In this document: positions 7,421-10,819 of the stretch, in pieces
Numbering within the stretch: position 1 is the stretch's first letter
Layout: each line of letters begins with the position of its first letter
NCBI GenBank assembly: GCA_002293425.1
Contig: DBDE01000019.1
Location: forward strand, 1,369-12,187
Direction: 5' to 3'
Length of the DNA stretch: 10,819 nt
Source of the DNA: Alistipes sp. UBA940
Lineage (GTDB): Bacteria > Bacteroidota > Bacteroidia > Bacteroidales > Rikenellaceae
Made by a program: the position numbers and the translations under genes
Notes under the pieces: model-generated
Databases searched by the model: none
Seen by the model: only the letters and a program-made list of their open reading frames with translations
Told to the model about the DNA's origin: nothing

Positions 7421-8281
7421 ATGATGACCGACTTTTTAGCAATCACGTGGGATGTGAACCCTGTGTTCGCACGTATCGGGGGATTGGAGATTATGTGGTA
7501 CGGGCTCTGCTGGATGGCGGCCCTGGTGGGCGGTGCGCTGTTTTTCATCAACTTCTGCAAACGGGAACGCCTAAGCCAGCTCTATGCCGACCGCATTTTC
7601 TGGTGGGGAGTGCTGGCCACCGTAATCGGGGCGCGGCTGGGGCACTGCTTCTTCTACGAACCGGCCTATTATTGGGCCCATCCGCTCGAAATTTTCAACA
7701 TTCGGCAGGGCGGTCTGGCTTCGCACGGGGCGGCGGTGGGTCTATTGCTGGGCCTGTGGGGCTTTTCGAAGGATGCCGACGGGTGGTTTTTCGCCAAGGT
7801 GAAGCCCCTTTTCAAACTCAAACTGACCGTCAGGCCGCGGATGAAACTGCCCTATATCTGGGCGATAGACAGGGTGATGTTGCCCGTCACCATCGGGGGC
7901 GCAGTGGTGCGGCTGGGCAACCTCATTAATTCCGAAATTTACGGGCGGGCGACCGATCTGCCCTGGGGCTTTGTTTTTGTGCGTGCGGGCGAGACCGTCC
8001 CGATGCACCCCACGCAGATATATGAAGCGTTGTGCTACGTCGTCACCTTTGTGGTTTTGTGGTTCCTGTACTATAAGAAGGATTTTGGCCGGAAGCGGCC
8101 CGGGATGCTGTTCGGGGTGGGGCTCATCGGGGTGTTCCTGACGCGGTTTTTCATCGAGTTCATCAAGAATCCGCAGATCGCCGCCGAACAGAGTATGGTG
8201 CTCAACATCGGCCAGATGCTCAGCATACCCTTCGTTTTGGCGGGGATTTTGTTAGTCCTCAGGACTAAAACTAAAAACTAA
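7421..8281 (+). CDS. lgt: prolipoprotein diacylglyceryl transferase (Lgt)
   Basis: Lgt transfers diacylglycerol from phosphatidylglycerol to the lipobox cysteine of prelipoproteins in the inner membrane, the first step of lipoprotein maturation. The 286-aa product has the family landmarks: NPVFARIGGLEIMWYG at the N-terminus, GGLASHGA with His102 (E. coli His103 equivalent), the signature GGAVVRLGNLINSEIYGRATDLPWGF with Arg164 and Asn167, HPTQIYEA at 196-203, and TRFFIEF near the last membrane segments. I chose the start at 7421 because it aligns with family N-termini; the frame extends back to 7331 but that part overlaps the divergent adaptor gene. A second ATG follows at 7424. A lysine/arginine-rich insertion (about 120-142) lies between TM segments. 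The last residues (RTKTKN) are encoded by a short repeat. It heads an apparent three-gene run, with the next gene 12 nt downstream. Confidence 0.95.
   Translation: MMTDFLAITWDVNPVFARIGGLEIMWYGLCWMAALVGGALFFINFCKRERLSQLYADRIFWWGVLATVIGARLGHCFFYEPAYYWAHPLEIFNIRQGGLASHGAAVGLLLGLWGFSKDADGWFFAKVKPLFKLKLTVRPRMKLPYIWAIDRVMLPVTIGGAVVRLGNLINSEIYGRATDLPWGFVFVRAGETVPMHPTQIYEALCYVVTFVVLWFLYYKKDFGRKRPGMLFGVGLIGVFLTRFFIEFIKNPQIAAEQSMVLNIGQMLSIPFVLAGILLVLRTKTKN
8252..8279 (+). repeat. inverted repeat plus CTAAAA micro-repeat at the 3' end of lgt
   Basis: TTAGTCCT (8252-8259) and AGGACTAA (8261-8268) form a perfect 8-bp inverted repeat around one base. It runs directly into ACTAAAA units spaced 6-7 bp apart, up to the lgt stop codon. 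As RNA it would be a 7-bp stem with a 3-nt loop. No T-run follows, so it is not a standard terminator. It encodes the dispensable-looking C-terminal tail of Lgt. Confidence 0.55.
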
Positions 8282-8293
8282 AATTCTATCGAT

Positions 8294-9124
8294 ATGAACA
8301 GTGTTGAACGGGTTATTTTCGATGTTTTGGCGCGACGTGGGAGTGTGTCGCTGCCCGGCTTGGGAAGCTTGGAGGTAAAGCGGCGAAAAGCTCACCGCGT
8401 GTCCGACACCACCACCATTCCGGCCGCCGATGTGGCCGTGTTCTCCACCGCCGAGGATGGAGTGTCGGTCGTGGATCTGCTGAACCGGAACGAAAATATG
8501 TCGATGGACGACGCCTGGGCCACCTACAACGCCTGGATCGAGGAATCACGCGACGGCGGCTCGCTGATAATCGAGGGCGTGGGGACGGTTCGCGACGGCC
8601 ATTTCGAGCCCACCGACCACTTTCACGAAATGCTCAATCCCGAAAAATCTTCGTCCCGAAGCTATGACGACGATCACCACTATGACGACGAACCGAAGCG
8701 TCGTTGCGGCCTGTGGTGGTTGTGGCTCCTTTTGGGGTTGCTCGTTGTCGGTGGGGCGGGGTGGTACTTCCGCGATGCGATTTTCTGCGCCAAGCCCAAG
8801 GTCGCTCCCGTGGTGGTCCAGCCTGTGGTCGACAGTTTGGCGGCGGATAGTTTGAGCTTGTCGACGGCGGTAGATTTTTCGGCGGCCAGGCTCGATGTGC
8901 CTCGGTACTATGTGATTGCGGGCGCGTTCCTCGTGCCGGGCAATGCCGAGAAGCGGATGACCGAGTTACGGCGCGATTATGGCGATTTGGAGGTTGCGAA
9001 GATTCAGAACCCCAACGGGTTCGAGATGGTGGCGATATTTTCGTCGACCGATCGCACCGAAGCATACCGCTTTATGAACCGCCACCTCTACGTCTGCGAA
9101 TGGCTGTGGGTGTACTATAAGTAA
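8294..9124 (+). CDS. HU-CCDC81-like and SPOR domain membrane protein
   Basis: This 276-aa single-pass membrane protein has two N-terminal HU/CCDC81-type domains, a transmembrane helix and a C-terminal SPOR domain. Residues 1-65 (VLARRGSVSLPGLGSLEVKRRKAHR, given as a landmark; VSVVDLLNR) fit the first HU-CCDC81-bac domain, and residues about 66-115 (YNAWIEE, LIIEGVGTVRDG) fit the second. An acidic-histidine patch (DDDHHYDDE, 125-133) and KRR precede the membrane helix (139-158). Residues about 203-276 (YYVIAGAF, A-E-K-R-M-x-E-L, VAIFSS) form the SPOR domain, which in other proteins binds denuded peptidoglycan at division sites. The HU part should face the cytoplasm and SPOR the periplasm. This architecture is known in Bacteroidetes but its function is not established. 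It lies 12 nt after lgt and 9 nt before the lipoprotein gene, so co-transcription is likely. The start is the only ATG that includes the full first domain. Confidence 0.87.
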   Translation: MNSVERVIFDVLARRGSVSLPGLGSLEVKRRKAHRVSDTTTIPAADVAVFSTAEDGVSVVDLLNRNENMSMDDAWATYNAWIEESRDGGSLIIEGVGTVRDGHFEPTDHFHEMLNPEKSSSRSYDDDHHYDDEPKRRCGLWWLWLLLGLLVVGGAGWYFRDAIFCAKPKVAPVVVQPVVDSLAADSLSLSTAVDFSAARLDVPRYYVIAGAFLVPGNAEKRMTELRRDYGDLEVAKIQNPNGFEMVAIFSSTDRTEAYRFMNRHLYVCEWLWVYYK

Positions 9125-9133
9125 TCGAAAGTT

Positions 9134-9583
9134 ATGAAAAAACTGTTTTTTCTGTTGGCTATTGCGGCGGGCTTTGTGGCCTGCGATAAAGATGAGCCCA
9201 AGATCGAACGAGAGATGATTGTGGGCGAGTGGCGGATGACCAACGCTTATGGCTGGGAGATAGAGGAAGGCGAGAGGTGGGAGTACGACCTGACGACGCC
9301 CATCGAGGGTGAAGATATGTACGTTGCGTTCGAGAGCGACGGCACGGCGTTGATCGTGTGGTGGTATACGGACGAAAGCGAGCCGTGGGACAGCGAGGAG
9401 CTGACGTGGACGCTGAGCGGTAACACTTTGCGGCTGACCGATGACTATGGTGACAGCATCAGCTATAAGGTCGAGAGGTTGAACCAGACCACCCTTGTCT
9501 ATTCGGAACACTATAAAGAGCCGGGTTGGGAATACTATGACCGTTACACCTTCGAGCGGATAAACGGCTGGTTGGCTAGGTGA
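9134..9583 (+). CDS. lipocalin-like lipoprotein, probably surface-exposed
   Basis: This 149-aa lipoprotein begins MKKLFFLLAIAAGFVAC, with a lipobox ending at Cys17. The residues after the cysteine are D-K-D-E. That fits the X-K-(D/E)2 surface-export signal described for Capnocytophaga lipoproteins, so I infer display on the outer face of the outer membrane. The mature part is rich in beta-strand and aromatic residues: IVGEWRMTNAYGWEI, MYVAFESDGTALIVWWY, LTWTLSGNTLRLTDDYGD and YYDRYTFERI. This is the W-containing first strand and repeating pattern of Bacteroidetes lipocalin-like domains. The ligand is unknown. The protein is acidic apart from its signal peptide. The gene is 9 nt after the SPOR gene in the lgt run, so it is a likely substrate of the enzyme encoded two genes upstream. 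The lipoprotein call is strong; the lipocalin-like call is moderate. Confidence 0.82.
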   Translation: MKKLFFLLAIAAGFVACDKDEPKIEREMIVGEWRMTNAYGWEIEEGERWEYDLTTPIEGEDMYVAFESDGTALIVWWYTDESEPWDSEELTWTLSGNTLRLTDDYGDSISYKVERLNQTTLVYSEHYKEPGWEYYDRYTFERINGWLAR

Positions 9584-9610
9584 GGGAGTATAACTAAAAG
9601 ATAGTTCTAC

Positions 9611-9688
9611 GCGACAGGCACGTCGCTCGCGAGGGGCATTCAGCCCATCGCCTGCGGGAGCGACGGGCTGACGAGGTCTGCGACCTCG
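9611..9688. repeat. cluster of nested inverted repeats in the gap before the L,D-transpeptidase gene
   Basis: The 119-bp gap between the lipoprotein and L,D-transpeptidase genes contains several inverted repeats. They are GCGAC/GTCGC (9611-9615, 9622-9626), the palindrome CTCGCGAG (9626-9633), GGGC/GCCC (9634-9637, 9643-9646), CGTCGCTC/GAGCGACG (9621-9628, 9658-9665), CAGCCC/GGGCTG (9641-9646, 9665-9670) and CGAGGTC/GACCTCG (9672-9678, 9682-9688). Several pairings exclude each other. There is no T-run and no convincing TAnnTTTG. It could be an RNA structure between genes or a dispersed intergenic repeat. Confidence 0.5.
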
Positions 9689-9702
9689 AAATTGACCATT
9701 AG

Positions 9703-10257
9703 ATGAAACTTCTGCTTCTGTACCTGGCAATGGGGTTGTGTCCGCCCGAAGGCGTTCCGGCCGAGGCATACGGCGCGGCGGCGGAGAGGTACGAAACCAC
9801 CTCTCACTCCAAAAACATCCTCACGATCATAGACTTCACCCTGCCCTCGTCCGTCGAAAGGCTGTGGGTGATCGATATGGAGGCCAACGAAGTGCTGATC
9901 GCGTCCCACGTTGCCCACGGCATAAACAGCGGCGACGGAGAGTATGCAACCGACTTCTCCAATAAACCCGGTTCGTTGCAAAGTTCGCTCGGGGCCTACC
10001 TCACGGCCGAAACCTATTACAGTCAAAAAAACGGACTATCGTTGAGGCTCGACGGACTGGACCAGACCAACAACAACGCCCGAAAGAGGCTGATAGTGGT
10101 TCACGGAGCGGACTATGCAGACCCGAAATTGATCCAGACCGACGGAATGATCGGTCACAGCGAAGGTTGTCCCGCACTGCCCCGAGCCGTGGCCGAAAAA
10201 ATAATAGAGTTGATCAAAGGAGGCTCCGTGCTCTACATACACGGGAAAGCCATTTAA
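9703..10257 (+). CDS. L,D-transpeptidase-like (YkuD_2 type) protein
   Basis: This 184-aa protein matches the murein L,D-transpeptidase catalytic family (YkuD_2). These enzymes cross-link peptidoglycan stem peptides or attach proteins to them through an active-site cysteine. Seen directly are WVIDMEANEVLIASHVAHG (54-72), a family-like G-x-A region at 97-105, VVHGADYA with His134 (131-138), and the active-site motif HSEGCPALP with His152 and Cys156 (152-160). The ATG at 9703 is preceded immediately by an in-frame TAG, so the start cannot lie further upstream. The N-terminus (MKLLLLYLAMGLCPP) is short and hydrophobic. It could be a weak signal peptide; the Cys13 context is a poor lipobox. The protein is at the short end for the family. 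Its coding strand is less G-rich than that of its neighbours. It is separated from the lgt run by a structured gap and overlaps the convergent DUF3467 gene by 4 bp at the stops. Confidence 0.85.
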   Translation: MKLLLLYLAMGLCPPEGVPAEAYGAAAERYETTSHSKNILTIIDFTLPSSVERLWVIDMEANEVLIASHVAHGINSGDGEYATDFSNKPGSLQSSLGAYLTAETYYSQKNGLSLRLDGLDQTNNNARKRLIVVHGADYADPKLIQTDGMIGHSEGCPALPRAVAEKIIELIKGGSVLYIHGKAI

Positions 10258-10544
10258 GCCTCGCCGACGGTGGCCATCATAGGCGCCTGAAACTCTTTCA
10301 GCTCTATCCGGCCCACCTTGGTTTCGTATCGGGCGAGGTTTTCGGCAAGCGACATATAGAGCCGTTTGGCGTGCTCGGGACTCAATATCACCCTGCTTTT
10401 CACCCGCGCCTTATTCATTCCCGGCATCACGGCCGCAAAATCGAGGACAAACTCGCTCGACGAATGGCTAATCACGGCCAGATTGGCATAACTGCCCTCG
10501 GCCACCTCCCGCTCCAATTCCAGATCTATCTTCTTTTCCGACAT
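10254..10544 (-). CDS. DUF3467 family protein
   Basis: This 96-aa protein is recognised as DUF3467 by its length and by the run ANLAVISHSSSEFVLDFA (20-37), followed by PGMNKARVKSRVILSPEHAKRL (given as a landmark) and LARYETKVG. The family is small, soluble and widespread in bacteria; its function is not known to me. There is no signal peptide or membrane segment, so it is probably cytoplasmic. The ATG at 10544 has a short A-rich leader and a good TAnnTTTG match 23 bp upstream. The gene converges on the L,D-transpeptidase gene, and the two TAA stops share the palindrome TTAA at 10254-10257. The partial folC-like gene ends 69 bp upstream on the same strand. Confidence 0.82.
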   Translation of the reverse strand: MSEKKIDLELEREVAEGSYANLAVISHSSSEFVLDFAAVMPGMNKARVKSRVILSPEHAKRLYMSLAENLARYETKVGRIELKEFQAPMMATVGEA

Positions 10545-10566
10545 TTTTCGTCCCGTTTGGTTGGAG

Positions 10567-10595
10567 CAAAGTTAGGCTTTATGGGCGTCTGCAAA
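10567..10595 (-). promoter_or_regulatory. putative promoter of the DUF3467 gene
   Basis: On the minus strand TAACTTTG (10574-10567) is an exact -7 TAnnTTTG match. TTTG (10595-10592) lies 17 bp upstream, slightly closer than the usual 19-21 bp. The predicted leader is about 16 nt. It implies that DUF3467 can be transcribed separately from the folC-like gene. Confidence 0.45.
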
Positions 10596-10613
10596 GCCCC
10601 CCGCGGGCAAAAG

Positions 10614-10819
10614 TTATAAACAACTTCTCATAAATTCCCCCACGACAAAATTACTGCCCCCTATATAGATCAGGTCGTTTTCGCCCGCGAGCTCCTTTGC
10701 CCGCCGAACAGCATCGGCAACGGGGAGAACAATTGAGAGTTGAGAGTTGAGAATTGAGAATTGTTTCGAGTTTTCTGAAGAAAACTCGTCGGCCCACCCC
10801 GTGGGGGCGATGGCTTCCC
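10614..10819 (-). CDS. folC: C-terminal end of a FolC-like dihydrofolate/folylpolyglutamate synthase (partial)
   Basis: Only the last 67 residues are in the window; the 5' part lies beyond the right edge. The end reads VADAVRRAKELAGENDLIYIGGSNFVVGEFMRSCL (35 residues, shown here by its key blocks DAVRRAKE, NDLIYIGGS and NFVVGE), then TAA. This resembles the C-terminus of Bacteroidetes FolC (DLIF-GGS-FVVAE), the enzyme that adds glutamate to folates in the cytoplasm. Upstream of that, residues 11-29 (EFSSENSKQFSILNSQLSI) are low-complexity and correspond exactly to a hairpin plus heptamer repeat in the DNA. They replace the stretch where family members have a short loop before the last helix. 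The frame stays open throughout, so the gene may still be functional. The identity rests on a short segment. Confidence 0.62.
   Translation of the reverse strand, partial: EAIAPTGWADEFSSENSKQFSILNSQLSIVLPVADAVRRAKELAGENDLIYIGGSNFVVGEFMRSCL
10733..10763. repeat. heptamer tandem repeat (TTGAGAR x4) inside folC
   Basis: Four exact 7-bp units, TTGAGAG, TTGAGAG, TTGAGAA and TTGAGAA, occupy 10733-10760 and are followed by TTG. Three units equal 21 bp, so translation on the minus strand gives a 7-residue period (SILNSQL then SI). It lies within the folC-like coding sequence. Confidence 0.9.
10767..10788. repeat. perfect 9-bp inverted repeat beside the heptamer array
   Basis: CGAGTTTTC (10767-10775) and GAAAACTCG (10780-10788) are perfect complements around TGAA. 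The hairpin is only 3 bp from the end of the heptamer array. It lies inside coding sequence, so it is not a terminator for folC. Confidence 0.8.

Noticed and set aside
7369..7560. Upstream extension of the adaptor frame to an ATG at 7560
   Set aside because: The extension runs antisense through the lgt start and shows no adaptor features. MKKYNRL at 7368 begins a proper membrane anchor.

Overview
The window looks like a chromosomal segment of a Bacteroidales bacterium, most likely Alistipes or a close Rikenellaceae relative. This rests on the gene families (DUF3575-OmpA protein, HU-CCDC81/SPOR protein, DUF3467, a lipoprotein with a K-D-E surface-export tag), on promoters of the Bacteroidetes type (TTTG near -33, TAnnTTTG near -7), on the absence of Shine-Dalgarno-like leaders, and on a moderately high GC content. 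The genus is an inference. There is no rRNA, tRNA, transposase, phage gene or CRISPR array.

Layout. Positions 1-7368 hold four genes on the minus strand. In transcription order they are a periplasmic adaptor (7368-6307), an RND efflux permease fused in frame to a TolC-type outer-membrane channel (6310-1973), a small GlsB/YeaQ-type membrane protein (1916-1674) and a DUF3575/OmpA envelope protein (1625-36). A 52-bp divergent region separates this block from a plus-strand run: lgt (7421-8281), a HU-CCDC81/SPOR membrane protein (8294-9124) and a lipocalin-like lipoprotein (9134-9583). A hairpin-rich 119-bp gap follows, then an L,D-transpeptidase-like gene (9703-10257). Its stop codon overlaps that of a convergent DUF3467 gene (10544-10254). 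At the right edge lies the 3' end of a minus-strand folC-like gene (10819-10614) carrying a small repeat and hairpin inside its coding sequence.

How the genes fit together. Almost everything concerns the cell envelope: drug efflux, outer-membrane attachment to peptidoglycan, lipoprotein lipidation (with a lipoprotein gene two genes downstream of lgt) and peptidoglycan binding or remodelling. The most notable item is the efflux system. A tripartite pump is encoded by two overlapping genes, because the inner-membrane pump and outer-membrane channel are one 1445-residue polyprotein. The junction is a preserved signal-peptide-like segment with a plausible signal peptidase I site. Secondary points are mutually exclusive divergent promoters with a near-leaderless lgt start, and a heptamer repeat plus hairpin read through in frame in folC.
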